Position numbers and translations under genes: made by a program. This document shows, one piece after another, positions 18,425 to 27,623 of a DNA stretch of 64,000 bases. How positions within the stretch are numbered: position 1 is the first letter of the stretch; the number at the start of each line of letters is the position of its first letter. The notes beneath the pieces were generated by a model. The model saw nothing but the letters and a program-made list of their open reading frames with translations. It searched no databases and was not told where the DNA came from. Source of the DNA: Coprobacter fastidiosus (GTDB lineage Bacteria > Bacteroidota > Bacteroidia > Bacteroidales > Coprobacteraceae); contig NZ_AP028032.1 of the NCBI RefSeq assembly GCF_030296935.1, forward strand, positions 2,604,001 through 2,668,000. Direction: 5' to 3'.

Positions 18425-19321
18425 TCAGGAGCGTTTATGTTTCCAACGATTATGAGTCCATAACCAATATTCCGGCGCACGAAGTATTGTTGTTTCCATC
18501 ATTTCCATATATTTGTTCGTAATTTCGAATTCTTCGGTCTCTTTCGGATTTTTAGATATTTCCCGGATTGTTACGGAATAATATCCTCTTTTTATTTTTT
18601 CGACATCGAAATAAAAAACGGAGAAGCCGACTTTGTGGGCGATTTTTTCGACTCCGGTAAATACCGGAGTGTCGTGGTTCAAGAAATTTACCCAATGGTG
18701 TATATTTGCCGGAGAAGGAGTTTGGTCTGCCATAAATCCGGTGATAGACGGTCTGCCTGAGGATTTATAGCGTAAAATACTTCTTAGCGTGTCTTGTTTG
18801 GCAATACATTCGGAATGGTATCTCCCCCGAAGTTTGAGAAAGAAACGATCGAACCATTTGTTTTTCAGAGGACGATATATTTGTGCGAAAATTACGCTTC
18901 CTTTACGCATCCAGAGAGTGACGGACGGAACAAATTCCCAGTTGCCGTAATGTCCGAGCAGCATCAGGCATGAACCTCCGTTATCGACAATTTCCTGTAA
19001 TGCTTCTGTATTGTGGAATTTTACCCTTTTTCGAGTCTCTTTGTCGGAGATATGGAGTAATTTGATCGTTTCTACGATATAGTCGCAGAAGTGATGGTAA
19101 AAAGCTTTTTCCATCCGACGGATTTCTTTTTCGCTTTTTTCAGGAAATGAATCTTTCATATTTTGATATACCAGTTTTCTCCGGTAACGTACTATGTAGA
19201 ACATCGGAAAAAATAGAATATCGGATAATATGTATAATATTTTCAGCGGTAACAGAGCATGTAGCCAAAAATAGAAATACAACGGAAAATAGAGGATATT
19301 TTCGGATGTTTCTTTTTTCAT
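18425..19321 (-). CDS. Lysophospholipid/lipid A acyltransferase (LpxL/HtrB family)
   Basis: A 298-residue membrane-associated acyltransferase. The hydrophobic N-terminus (residues 8-45) is a membrane anchor, and GHYGNWE carries the HxxxxE catalytic motif of the LpxL/LpxM family. Further conserved parts are QIYRPLKNKWFD and GFMADQTPSP. The C-terminal APEYWLWTHNRWKH is the usual family ending. It likely adds a secondary acyl chain to lipid A at the inner membrane. It sits 11 nt downstream of mtaB and is followed by a GT2 gene, so these three genes probably form one transcript. Confidence 0.93.
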   Translation of the reverse strand: MKKETSENILYFPLYFYFWLHALLPLKILYILSDILFFPMFYIVRYRRKLVYQNMKDSFPEKSEKEIRRMEKAFYHHFCDYIVETIKLLHISDKETRKRVKFHNTEALQEIVDNGGSCLMLLGHYGNWEFVPSVTLWMRKGSVIFAQIYRPLKNKWFDRFFLKLRGRYHSECIAKQDTLRSILRYKSSGRPSITGFMADQTPSPANIHHWVNFLNHDTPVFTGVEKIAHKVGFSVFYFDVEKIKRGYYSVTIREISKNPKETEEFEITNKYMEMMETTILRAPEYWLWTHNRWKHKRS

Positions 19322-19331
19322 ATCTACGGGT

Positions 19332-20657
19332 TTATTCGATAATTCGTGTTACGGTAAGAGCATCTCCTGTTTCATTGAAGTCTCCTAATAATATTTTGCA
19401 TGTCGTGTTTACCCTGTTTTTCTCGTAAGGCATTTCGACACGGATATAGTTGTCTGTGAATCCGTGCATAGGCGCTCCTTTTTTGGGGTGCTCGAATAAA
19501 ACAGGTCTCGTTTTTCCTATTTGGGATGAATAGAATTCGTGTGTCTTTTTTTCGGAGATCTCAAGCATCTTTTTACATCGTTCGTGTTTTTCTTGGGGAT
19601 TTACTACATGATCGATTTTAAGAGCTTGTGTATTGGGCCGTTCTGAGTAAGTAAATACGTGCAACTGAGAAATATCGAGCCCATAAACAAATCGAGCAGC
19701 ATCGTTGAAGAATTGTTCGGTTTCACCTCTCACTCCGACAATGAGATCGACTCCTATAAATGCATCGGGCATTACAGATTTGATTTTTTGTATCTTGCTC
19801 TTGAAGAGTGCGGTATCGTATCGGCGATGCATCAGTTTAAGTACCTCGTCGCTTCCCGATTGCAACGGTATATGGAAGTGAGGAGCGAAACGGCGGGACG
19901 TTGCAACATAATTGATGATCTCATCGGTAAGTAAATTAGGTTCTATGGAAGAAATCCGGTAACGTTCTATACCTTCTACCCGATCTAAAGCTTTTACCAG
20001 ATCGAAAAATGATTCTCCGGTCGATTTTCCGAAGTCCCCGATATTGACTCCGGTGAGAACGATCTCTTTTCCGCCTGACGCTGCGACAGTTTCAGCTTGC
20101 TTTACCATTTCTGCGATCGATCCGTTTCTACTTCTACCTCTTGCAAAAGGAATAGTGCAATAAGTGCAGTAATAGTCGCAACCGTCCTGTACTTTCAAGA
20201 AATAGCGGGTTCGGTCTCCTCGAGAACAGGAGGGACTGAAAGTCCGTATGTCCTGACTTTGCGTGGTGATGATCGTTCCGTTACCTTTTTGTTTATGCAG
20301 ATCATCCAGATAATCTAATATATTTAGTTTTTGTTCTGCTCCGAGAACTAAATCTACATCGGGAATATGTGCTATTTCTTCGGGCTTCAGTTGGGCATAA
20401 CATCCGGTTACTACTATAAATGCCCCTGGATTTTGTCGGGCGATTTTTCGAATGGTTTGCCGACATTTTTTGTCGGCTAATTCTGTTACCGAACAGGTGT
20501 TGATAATACAGATGTCAGCTTTTTCTCCGTTTCTGGCTTTGCGGATTCCCTGTTCTTCCAGAATCTTTCCAATCGCGGAAGTTTCAGCAAAATTGAGTTT
20601 ACACCCTAATGTATAATAAACTGCTGTTTTATTTTCAAAAATTGTATGATCGATCAT
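19332..20657 (-). CDS. mtaB: tRNA (t6A37)-C2 methylthiotransferase MtaB
   Basis: A 441-residue radical SAM enzyme that converts t6A37 to ms2t6A in tRNAs reading ANN codons. The N-terminal MTTase domain has YTLGCKLN, NTCSVT and GCYAQ with three Fe-S cysteines. The radical SAM CxxxCxxC site is in GCDYYCTYC. A TRAM domain closes the protein. The frame is open further upstream, to 20792, but homology starts at MIDHTIFENKTAVYYTLGC, so the ATG at 20657 is preferred. It is divergent from the acyl-CoA ligase gene and heads the mtaB-lpxL-GT2 group. Confidence 0.96.
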   Translation of the reverse strand: MIDHTIFENKTAVYYTLGCKLNFAETSAIGKILEEQGIRKARNGEKADICIINTCSVTELADKKCRQTIRKIARQNPGAFIVVTGCYAQLKPEEIAHIPDVDLVLGAEQKLNILDYLDDLHKQKGNGTIITTQSQDIRTFSPSCSRGDRTRYFLKVQDGCDYYCTYCTIPFARGRSRNGSIAEMVKQAETVAASGGKEIVLTGVNIGDFGKSTGESFFDLVKALDRVEGIERYRISSIEPNLLTDEIINYVATSRRFAPHFHIPLQSGSDEVLKLMHRRYDTALFKSKIQKIKSVMPDAFIGVDLIVGVRGETEQFFNDAARFVYGLDISQLHVFTYSERPNTQALKIDHVVNPQEKHERCKKMLEISEKKTHEFYSSQIGKTRPVLFEHPKKGAPMHGFTDNYIRVEMPYEKNRVNTTCKILLGDFNETGDALTVTRIIE

Positions 20658-20805
20658 TAATGGGACTGTAATACATATTAAAAACGAAACAAAGTTAGTC
20701 ATTTTAAGGCAAAAAGCATCGGTGCTGTAACATTCCTTAGCTATATTATAGGGAGAATACCAACTATTCATTATAAATTTGCAGTTCGACATAACTTAAT
20801 TTGCC

Positions 20806-22479
20806 ATGATCGAGGAAAATTTTATCAAAATCTATGAGAAAAGTTTTAAGGAAAATTGGGATCTGCCTGCATTGACCGATTATAATACGAGAGAAACTTT
20901 TACTTATGGAGAAGTTGCAGAGCAAATAGCCCGTTTGCATCTGTTATTTAAATATTGTCAGATTAGGCGTGGGGACAAGATTGCTCTTGTCGGCCGTAAT
21001 ACTCCCCGATGGTGTATAGCTTTTATGGCTGCGGTTTCTTATGGAGCAATTATCGTTCCGATATTGCAGGATTTTAATGCAAATGATGTTCAGCATATTG
21101 TTAATCATTCAGATTCTGTTTTGCTTTTTGCCGGAGATTTGATTTGGGAAAATCTCGAAGTGGATAAACTGAGCCAATTACGCGCGACTATTTCTTTGGT
21201 GGATTATACTTGTCTTGATCAGCGGGACGGAGAATGTATTACTCAATGTTTGGGTGATATGGATAAGTTGTTTAAAAAAGCATATCCTAAGGGTTTTACG
21301 AGAGACGATGTCCGTTTTGCCGAATTAACTAATGACAAGGTAATCTTGATTAATTATACTTCGGGAACGACAGGTTTTAGTAAAGGGGTAATGCTTACGG
21401 GAAATAATCTCGGAGGAAATGTGTGTTTCGGAATATCTTCGAAACTTCATTTTTCAGGAAGTAAATGTCTTTCATTTTTACCTTTGGCACATGCTTACGG
21501 ATGTGCATTCGATTTGTTAGTACCTTTGGCTGTCGGTACGCACATTACATTATTGGGGAAAATTCCTTCGCCTAAAATATTGTTGAAAGCATTGGAGGAA
21601 GTGAAACCTAATTTGATTATTTGTGTACCTTTGATATTAGAAAAGATATATCGGAAGCAGATATTGCCGATGTTGAATAAACGTCCGTTGAAATGGGCTC
21701 TTAATGTTCCGTTGCTCGACTCCCGTATTTATGGGCAGGTACGAAAAAAACTGGTGGATGCTTTCGGTGGACGTTTTGAGCAGGTAATTGTCGGAGGCGC
21801 TCCTTTAAATGCCGAAGTTGAGGCTTTTCTGTATCGTATTAAATTTCCGTTTACTGTCGGTTATGGAATGACAGAATGCGGTCCTTTGATCAGTTATACT
21901 CATCATTCTGAATTTATACCACGTTCTTCTGGACGAATTCTTGAAGGATATATGCAAGTGAAGATCGACTCTTCTGATCCCGAGCTGATTCCGGGAGAAA
22001 TTTGTGTACGAGGTGAGAACGTAATGGCCGGTTATTATAAAAATCAGGAAGCGACCGAAAAGGTGATCGATAAGGATGGTTGGTTGCATACCGGCGATAT
22101 GGGCACGGTGAATAACGATGATACCATATTTATAAAGGGTCGTTACAAAACAATGATTTTAGGAGCGAACGGACAGAATATTTATCCAGAGGAGATCGAG
22201 TCGAAATTGAATAATATGCCGTTTATAATGGAAAGCCTTGTTATTGAAAAGGATGGACGTTTGGTTGCTTTGGTATATCCTGACTATGAGGCTGTTGATG
22301 ATTATGGAATTGCGAATGAAGATCTGCCGGTAGCAATGGAGGAAATTCGGAAAAATTTAAATAAGGAGGTTGCTCCGTATGAACAAATCGCTAAAATACA
22401 TCTTTATCCGACTGAATTTGAAAAGACACCAAAACGGAGTATAAAACGGTATCTTTATACAAATTTTTCTCCGATATAG
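20806..22479 (+). CDS. AMP-dependent (long-chain) acyl-CoA ligase
   Basis: A 557-residue member of the adenylate-forming superfamily that activates a carboxylic acid to acyl-AMP and then acyl-CoA. The P-loop-like motif is YTSGTTGFSKGVML (184-197). The A5-type YGMTECGP follows, then the hinge HTGDMG with GRYKTMILGANGQNIYPEEIE and the C-terminal lysine in TPKRSIKRYLY. The length and N-terminus fit the long-chain fatty-acid CoA ligase group (FadD-like); the substrate length cannot be read from sequence. No signal peptide is seen. It starts divergently from mtaB. Confidence 0.92.
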   Translation: MIEENFIKIYEKSFKENWDLPALTDYNTRETFTYGEVAEQIARLHLLFKYCQIRRGDKIALVGRNTPRWCIAFMAAVSYGAIIVPILQDFNANDVQHIVNHSDSVLLFAGDLIWENLEVDKLSQLRATISLVDYTCLDQRDGECITQCLGDMDKLFKKAYPKGFTRDDVRFAELTNDKVILINYTSGTTGFSKGVMLTGNNLGGNVCFGISSKLHFSGSKCLSFLPLAHAYGCAFDLLVPLAVGTHITLLGKIPSPKILLKALEEVKPNLIICVPLILEKIYRKQILPMLNKRPLKWALNVPLLDSRIYGQVRKKLVDAFGGRFEQVIVGGAPLNAEVEAFLYRIKFPFTVGYGMTECGPLISYTHHSEFIPRSSGRILEGYMQVKIDSSDPELIPGEICVRGENVMAGYYKNQEATEKVIDKDGWLHTGDMGTVNNDDTIFIKGRYKTMILGANGQNIYPEEIESKLNNMPFIMESLVIEKDGRLVALVYPDYEAVDDYGIANEDLPVAMEEIRKNLNKEVAPYEQIAKIHLYPTEFEKTPKRSIKRYLYTNFSPI

Positions 22480-22552
22480 TATTTTGGAAGAAAAAAGTTG
22501 ACTTTTTTGAAAAAAAATGAGTTCAAGTGATACAACATTAGAAAATAATCTA

Positions 22553-22560
22553 TACCTTTG
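22553..22560 (+). promoter_or_regulatory. -7 promoter box of the small lipoprotein gene
   Basis: TACCTTTG is a perfect match to TAnnTTTG, about 50 nt before the start codon at 22610. No convincing TTTG -33 box is seen at the expected spacing. Confidence 0.5.
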
Positions 22561-22609
22561 AACCGTTTTTGAAGCAATAATTTATTGTTTTATATTTAAT
22601 TTAAAGAAA

Positions 22610-22810
22610 ATGAAAAAGTTAGTCTTGTTCTTCGCTGTTGCATTTGCAATGTCATTTGCAGCTTGTTCTTCTAAAACTACTAGCGACGCTACTAGCGCTG
22701 ATTCAACTATGGTTGATTCTATTTCTGTAGTAGAAGAAACTGTAATCGTTGATTCTGTAGCTGCTGACTCAGCTGCTATCGTTGATTCAGCTGCAGTTGT
22801 TGCTGAATAA
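22610..22810 (+). CDS. Small Val/Asp/Ser/Ala-rich lipoprotein
   Basis: A 66-residue protein: signal MKKLVLFFAVAFAMSFAAC with lipidated Cys19, then 47 residues built almost only of S, A, D, V, T, E and I. The triplet VDS or ADS recurs (ADSTMVDSIS, IVDSVAADSAAIVDSAAVV), so the mature peptide is a low-complexity acidic tail. It has its own promoter box and a terminator, which argues for a real gene. I know of many such small acidic lipoproteins in Bacteroidetes but no function. The complementary strand also has an open frame, a by-product of the repeated GAT/GCT codons. Confidence 0.78.
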   Translation: MKKLVLFFAVAFAMSFAACSSKTTSDATSADSTMVDSISVVEETVIVDSVAADSAAIVDSAAVVAE

Positions 22811-22835
22811 TTTAGCGATAAGAACAAAAAGGAGT

Positions 22836-22873
22836 AAATAGAGTGGTTCTGAGAAGAGCTGCTCTATTTTTTT
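22836..22873 (+). terminator. Terminator after the small lipoprotein gene
   Basis: Arms AAATAGAG / CTCTATTT enclose a smaller TTCT-gag-AAGA hairpin and run into nine or more T residues. Confidence 0.75.
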
Positions 22874-22929
22874 TTATTTTTGCAGTAGAAAAAGTGTGGA
22901 TGTTATTGGAAATTTAATATTGTAATGAT

Positions 22930-24531
22930 ATGAAAAAGATAATATTACTTTTAGTTCTTTTAGTCTTTTGTTTTTCTTTACCTGCTAAAAAGTTAGAACC
23001 GGTTCGTACGAGTGTTGGCAAGTTGAATGTATCCGTTGATCCAAGGACTGAGTTGTTAGGGGTGATACAGATTATGGCCGATTATCCACTCGTAACTAAA
23101 AATTCACCTTATAGTAATGAGGTAAAAGCATATTTTGAGCCTATGAAAGATTCGAAGGCTGTTGAAGTGACGAGAATGCTTTTACAAGAGTATGGTTTTA
23201 GTTATGATGCTCCTGTGGATTTTATATTGCGATTGTCCCAACCTCTTCAATTAAAAAGAATCGTACCTTATTCTGAGGATGTGAAAAATCGTGCTGGAGG
23301 AGAAGCCAATCTTTCTGTATATAGAGATGCGATTCGCGATTTTGCAAAAAAATCCGGATTTGAACATTTTTATGTATCTAAGAAAGAGTTTTATGAGCGT
23401 ATTCTTGCATCAGTTCGTGAAATGTTTCAAGGTCGGGACTTAGTCAAAACAGTAGAAGAGTATTATAAAGATAGTTGCAATAGTTATAATATGATTATAT
23501 GCCCTCTTAACGGGAACCATAATTATGGTCTGAGATTGAAATCGAGTAATGACAAATATGATCTTTATCCTGTGATATGTGGGGAGGGGAAGTATAGAGA
23601 ACGATTTTTTGATAATGTTATTTTGCATGAATTTAATCATTCGTTTGTTAACCCATTAACAGAAAAATATAGAGATAAGGTTGAGTTAAGTAAAAAACTT
23701 TTTGAGCCGATAAGAGAATTTATGACTTCTAAGTCGTATGGTGAGTGGAAAATAACGTTAGATGAACATATTGTAAGAGCTGTTGCGGCAAGAATGATGG
23801 AAATGTTGTTCGGTAAGCAAGTCGGAGCGGAATGGGTAATTTATGAAAAAAAACAAGGCTTTGTATATATTGAGCCGATTATTGAAAGTTTAAAACGGTT
23901 TGAAAGTCTCCGAGATTCTGATGGTGTAACATTTGCTGAATATTTTCCAAACCTATTGTCGATGTTGGCCGATTTGAATCCTGTTAATAATTTTGATACT
24001 GCTGCTTTTAACGGTATTATAGATCGTGTTTTTAATACCGGAAAAATCGCAGTTGTCTATCCTACGGCAGATTGCAATCAAGAGCTTATATATAAAATAA
24101 AACAATATACAGCTTATGTAGCTGATTTTATAAAGCAAAAAAGTACAATAAAAGAATGTGTCGTGATATCTGATAGTGTGGCTTTGAGTAAACCTTTGGA
24201 TGAATACGGAATATTATGTTATGGAACGATAGAGAGTAACTTGTTTTTGTCTCATTACAAAGAGACTTTTCCGTTTCAGATTAAAAATGGCGAACTTTTT
24301 GCTGATAAGAAATATAATGATCCGAGTCTAAGATTTATTACTTGCTTACCAAATCCGCAAAACAATAAAAATGGAATGATTGTATATACGGCTTTTAAGA
24401 ATGATAATATTCTTGATATAAACAGTTATTCCCATGGAAGTTATAGCTATCATATTTTTAGCGGTAATCGGACGGTGTTGTCTGAAGGTTTTTATGATAC
24501 AAAATCTGTTCCGTGGAAGTTTATTAAATAA
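22930..24531 (+). CDS. DUF4932-type protein with a zinc metallopeptidase motif
   Basis: A 533-residue protein with signal peptide MKKIILLLVLLVFCFSLPA. It contains VILHEFNHSFVNPL, in which H233-E234-x-x-H237 is a classic HExxH zinc site; LDEHIVRAVAAR about 45 residues later could supply the third ligand. The PVICGEGKYRERFFDNVILHEFNH layout fits DUF4932, a Bacteroidetes-rich family with no proven activity. The C-terminal third (about 355-533) has an alpha/beta pattern and an IVYTAFKNDN segment whose role I cannot tell. It is probably periplasmic and lacks a type IX tail. It stands alone between two terminators. Confidence 0.8.
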   Translation: MKKIILLLVLLVFCFSLPAKKLEPVRTSVGKLNVSVDPRTELLGVIQIMADYPLVTKNSPYSNEVKAYFEPMKDSKAVEVTRMLLQEYGFSYDAPVDFILRLSQPLQLKRIVPYSEDVKNRAGGEANLSVYRDAIRDFAKKSGFEHFYVSKKEFYERILASVREMFQGRDLVKTVEEYYKDSCNSYNMIICPLNGNHNYGLRLKSSNDKYDLYPVICGEGKYRERFFDNVILHEFNHSFVNPLTEKYRDKVELSKKLFEPIREFMTSKSYGEWKITLDEHIVRAVAARMMEMLFGKQVGAEWVIYEKKQGFVYIEPIIESLKRFESLRDSDGVTFAEYFPNLLSMLADLNPVNNFDTAAFNGIIDRVFNTGKIAVVYPTADCNQELIYKIKQYTAYVADFIKQKSTIKECVVISDSVALSKPLDEYGILCYGTIESNLFLSHYKETFPFQIKNGELFADKKYNDPSLRFITCLPNPQNNKNGMIVYTAFKNDNILDINSYSHGSYSYHIFSGNRTVLSEGFYDTKSVPWKFIK

Positions 24532-24609
24532 AAGGTACTATCTATAAGTCTATGCTCGATTAAGATTAATTGGGGATAAAAGTTTAATAAAGAATATATT
24601 ATTAAAATG

Positions 24610-24644
24610 GTAAAGAGGGGCAATTTAATTTTGCCCCTCTTTAC
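24610..24644. terminator. Bidirectional terminator between DUF4932 and FKBP genes
   Basis: A 14-bp stem GTAAAGAGGGGCAA / TTGCCCCTCTTTAC with a short AT loop serves the plus-strand gene ending at 24531 and the minus-strand gene ending at 24667. Confidence 0.85.
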
Positions 24645-24666
24645 TTATTTGTAATTTTTTATTTTT

Positions 24667-25212
24667 TTAAGGAACTTGATGTTCATAACCGAGAACGTCT
24701 ATCAGCTTGAGATCGAAAATCAAGGTGGAATAAGGCAATATGACTGAAGAAGACATTTCTGCTCCATATCCTAAGTTTTGAGGAATAATTACCTGACAAC
24801 TGTCACCGGGTTGCATACTTGTGAGAGCAATCTGAAATCCTTGTATGAATTGATCTACTCTTCCGGTGGTTGCACTGTCGGTATAAAGATAAGTCGAGTC
24901 GAAAGCTGTGCCGTTATACAGCATTCCTTTATACATGAATTTTACAGTGCTGTTGTTTAGCGGAGCGGGTTTTGTTCCATCACCTTTTTTGTATGTTTTC
25001 ATCAGAATAAAACTTCCCGGATCCCAAACCGGATAAATTTCTGTGTAAACCGGAAACCCGTTTTCATCCGTTTCTGCCCTTTTCTGATTGAAGTAGGCCG
25101 CATTTTCATTTCTCCATTTCTGATATTGTGTCCATGTGTCTTCTTCATCGTCTTTACAAGACATTATGAAAACGACAATCAGTAATATTATAATTCCCGG
25201 AAATTTTTTCAT
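24667..25212 (-). CDS. FKBP-type peptidyl-prolyl cis-trans isomerase lipoprotein
   Basis: A 181-residue lipoprotein (IVVFIMSC, Cys19, then acidic KDDEED, which would favour surface or outer-membrane localisation). The C-terminal FKBP domain (about 80-175) has VKFMYKGMLYNGTAFDSTY, FIQGFQIALTSMQPGDSCQVIIPQNLGYG and a closing LIFDLKLIDV. It presumably helps proline isomerisation of envelope proteins. It is the last gene of the glyS-lemA-FKBP unit, 26 nt after lemA. Confidence 0.92.
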   Translation of the reverse strand: MKKFPGIIILLIVVFIMSCKDDEEDTWTQYQKWRNENAAYFNQKRAETDENGFPVYTEIYPVWDPGSFILMKTYKKGDGTKPAPLNNSTVKFMYKGMLYNGTAFDSTYLYTDSATTGRVDQFIQGFQIALTSMQPGDSCQVIIPQNLGYGAEMSSSVILPYSTLIFDLKLIDVLGYEHQVP

Positions 25213-25238
25213 CGTTTTTATTCCTTTTTATTTATCAA

Positions 25239-25829
25239 TTAAAATTTTACTTCCGGTGCTTTTTCAGCTCCGGCTTCGGCTGTAAATTGAGGTTTTTTGT
25301 CAAATCCGCCTATTCCGGCTATAATGCTCGCAGGAAAACGACGTATCATGGCGTTGTAGTCCCGTACCATGTCCGTATATCTTGTCCGTTCGGTAGAAAT
25401 GCGGTTTTCTGTCCCTTCAAGTTGTGCTTGTAGTTCCAGAAAGTTTTGGTTTGCTTTCAGGTCGGGATAATTCTCCGTTACCATTAACAGCCGCCCTAAA
25501 GCTTGGCTCAGTTCACCTTGGGCCGCCTGATATTTTTGCAAAGAAGCTTCGTTTAGGTTGTCGGGGCTGATTGTAACCTGTGTGGCTTTAGCCCGGGCAT
25601 TTACCACAGCGTCGAGAGTCTCTTTCTCGTGAGAAGCATACCCTTTGACTGTATTTACGAGATTCGGGATCAGATCTGCCCGGCGCTGGTACTGATTTTC
25701 TACTTTTGCCCATTGAGACATTACGGCTTCATCGGCATTTACCATTTTGTTGTTTATCGATATTCCGTAGCCGATAATGATTACCAGCAAGGCAAGGATA
25801 CTTATTAAGACGATAAGAGATTTTTTCAT
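25239..25829 (-). CDS. lemA: LemA family protein
   Basis: A 196-residue LemA protein: one N-terminal membrane helix (residues 5-22) and a long four-helix coiled domain with NxMVNADEAVMSQWAKVENQYQRRADLIPNLV, the family signature. LemA function is poorly known; it is membrane-tethered with a cytoplasmic or periplasmic helical bundle. It follows glyS by 11 nt on the same strand. Some Bacteroidetes place lemA beside a TPM-domain gene, but none is seen here. Confidence 0.93.
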   Translation of the reverse strand: MKKSLIVLISILALLVIIIGYGISINNKMVNADEAVMSQWAKVENQYQRRADLIPNLVNTVKGYASHEKETLDAVVNARAKATQVTISPDNLNEASLQKYQAAQGELSQALGRLLMVTENYPDLKANQNFLELQAQLEGTENRISTERTRYTDMVRDYNAMIRRFPASIIAGIGGFDKKPQFTAEAGAEKAPEVKF

Positions 25830-25840
25830 ATATCCGTTAT

Positions 25841-27391
25841 TTATTTTTCAACGATTTTTTTTAACAGAGACTTTAAACTAACCTGTTCTCCGATGATTTG
25901 TGCCAATTGATCGATAGGGACACGCTGCTGCTCCATCGTATCGCGATGACGGATCGTGACCATATTGTCCTGAAGAGAATCATGATCTACGGTGACGCAG
26001 AACGGAGTTCCGATTGCATCTTGACGTCGATATCTTTTTCCGATAGAATCTTTTTCGTCGTATTGGCATTTGAAATCGAATTTCAGCGTATCGATGATTT
26101 CCCGAGCTTTTTCAGGCAGTCCGTCTTTCTTTACTAAAGGTAAGACTGCGAGTTTTACCGGAGCTAAAGGTGCAGGTAATTTCAATACTACACGAGACTC
26201 TCCGTTTTCGAGTTTTTCTTCGCAATAAGCTGCAGCCATGATACTGAGGAACATGCGGTCTACACCGATGGATGTTTCGATAACATAGGGAGTGTAAGAC
26301 TCGTTCAGTTCGGGATCAAAATATTGGAGTTTTTTCCCTGAATATTTTTCATGACTTCCCAAATCGAAATTGGTACGGGAGTGGATACCTTCAACTTCCT
26401 TGAATCCGAAAGGCATTTCGAATTCGATGTCGGTAGCGGCGTTTGCATAGTGTGCCAGCTTGTCATGATCATGGAATCGGTATTTATGGTCTCCTAATCC
26501 CAAAGCTTTGTGCCATTTGAGTCGTATTTCTTTCCATGTTTTAAACCATTCGAGCTCTTGTCCCGGGCGTACAAAAAATTGCATTTCCATTTGCTCGAAT
26601 TCACGCATGCGGAATATAAATTGCCGAGCTACTATTTCATTGCGGAATGCTTTTCCTATTTGAGCAATTCCGAAAGGAATGCGCATACGGCCTGTTTTTT
26701 GTACGTTCAGGTAGTTTACGAATATCCCTTGAGCAGTTTCGGGACGCAAATATACCTTCATTGCTCCATCGGAAGTAGATCCCATTTCTGTGGAGAACAT
26801 CAGATTGAACTGACGTACATCCGTCCAGTTTTTTGTTCCGCTGATCGGGCAAACGATTTCATAGTCGAGGATGATCTGGCGCAACTCTTCGAGGTTGTTG
26901 TCATTCATTGCTTTGGCGAAACGACTGTGCAATTCTTCTCGTTTTGCTACATGCTCTTGTACACGGGGATTGGTTTGTCTGAACAACGCTTCATCAAACG
27001 ATTCTCCGAACCGTTTCGCCGCTTTTTCAACCTCTTTTTCGATCTTCTCGTCCATTTTTGCCAACTGGTCTTCGATCAGGACGTCTGCGCGATAACGTTT
27101 TTTAGAGTCTTTGTTGTCTATCAGTGGGTCGTTGAATGCATCTACGTGTCCTGATGCTTTCCAGATTGTCGGATGCATGAAAATAGCAGAGTCGATACCG
27201 ACGATATTTTCGTGGAGCAATACCATACTGTCCCACCAATATTTTTTTATATTGTTTTTCAGTTCTACACCCATTTGTCCGTAGTCATAGACTGCAGCGA
27301 GTCCGTCATAAATTTCGCTGGACGGGAAAACAAAACCGTATTCTTTACAGTGCGATACCAGTTTTTTAAAAACGTCTTCTTGTTGTGCCAT
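25841..27391 (-). CDS. glyS: Glycyl-tRNA synthetase, single-chain class II type
   Basis: A 516-residue alpha2-type glycyl-tRNA synthetase, as in archaea, eukaryotes and Bacteroidetes. Class II motif 2 is seen in IGKAFRNEIVARQFIFRMREFEQMEMQFFV, motif 3 in IETSIGVDRMFLSIMAAAY (TSIGVDR with the terminal Arg), and the C-terminal anticodon-binding domain starts at LAPVKLAVLPLV. It attaches glycine to tRNA-Gly in the cytoplasm. It is the first gene of the minus-strand unit with lemA and the FKBP gene. Confidence 0.97.
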   Translation of the reverse strand: MAQQEDVFKKLVSHCKEYGFVFPSSEIYDGLAAVYDYGQMGVELKNNIKKYWWDSMVLLHENIVGIDSAIFMHPTIWKASGHVDAFNDPLIDNKDSKKRYRADVLIEDQLAKMDEKIEKEVEKAAKRFGESFDEALFRQTNPRVQEHVAKREELHSRFAKAMNDNNLEELRQIILDYEIVCPISGTKNWTDVRQFNLMFSTEMGSTSDGAMKVYLRPETAQGIFVNYLNVQKTGRMRIPFGIAQIGKAFRNEIVARQFIFRMREFEQMEMQFFVRPGQELEWFKTWKEIRLKWHKALGLGDHKYRFHDHDKLAHYANAATDIEFEMPFGFKEVEGIHSRTNFDLGSHEKYSGKKLQYFDPELNESYTPYVIETSIGVDRMFLSIMAAAYCEEKLENGESRVVLKLPAPLAPVKLAVLPLVKKDGLPEKAREIIDTLKFDFKCQYDEKDSIGKRYRRQDAIGTPFCVTVDHDSLQDNMVTIRHRDTMEQQRVPIDQLAQIIGEQVSLKSLLKKIVEK

Positions 27392-27505
27392 ATCTTTAGT
27401 TATGTTTTATATCTTTATGTCGGTTTACTTAAAAAAAGATTGTTTATAACCTCGATTCTGAGGCTAATAAAGCGCAAAGTAAATGATTTTTTTCGATTTA
27501 ATTTG

Positions 27506-27513
27506 TATTTTTG
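27506..27513 (+). promoter_or_regulatory. -7 box upstream of parC
   Basis: TATTTTTG fits TAnnTTTG and lies about 110 nt before parC, in the intergenic region shared with the divergent glyS gene. The -33 side is poor. Confidence 0.35.
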
Positions 27514-27623
27514 CATGAGCATGTCGTTATTAAGCTGATAAAAATGTTAAAACCGCAGATTTTGAAACTTCAGGGAAATTGACGATATGATTCGAGCGTT
27601 AAAAACACAGATATTTTAGATTC

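Noticed and set aside
18391-18480. Longer start for the GT2 glycosyltransferase at 18480
   Set aside because: It would overlap the acyltransferase by 56 nt and adds residues unlike the family. The TTG at 18390 fits the homology better, although this start is still uncertain.
20658-20792. Upstream extension of mtaB to 20792
   Set aside because: The added 45 residues have no family similarity and reach to within 13 nt of the divergent ligase start, leaving no room for promoters.
22582-22827. Antisense open frame over the 66-residue lipoprotein gene
   Set aside because: It arises from the complement of repeated GAT/GCT codons. The forward strand has the lipoprotein signal, promoter and terminator; the reverse has none.
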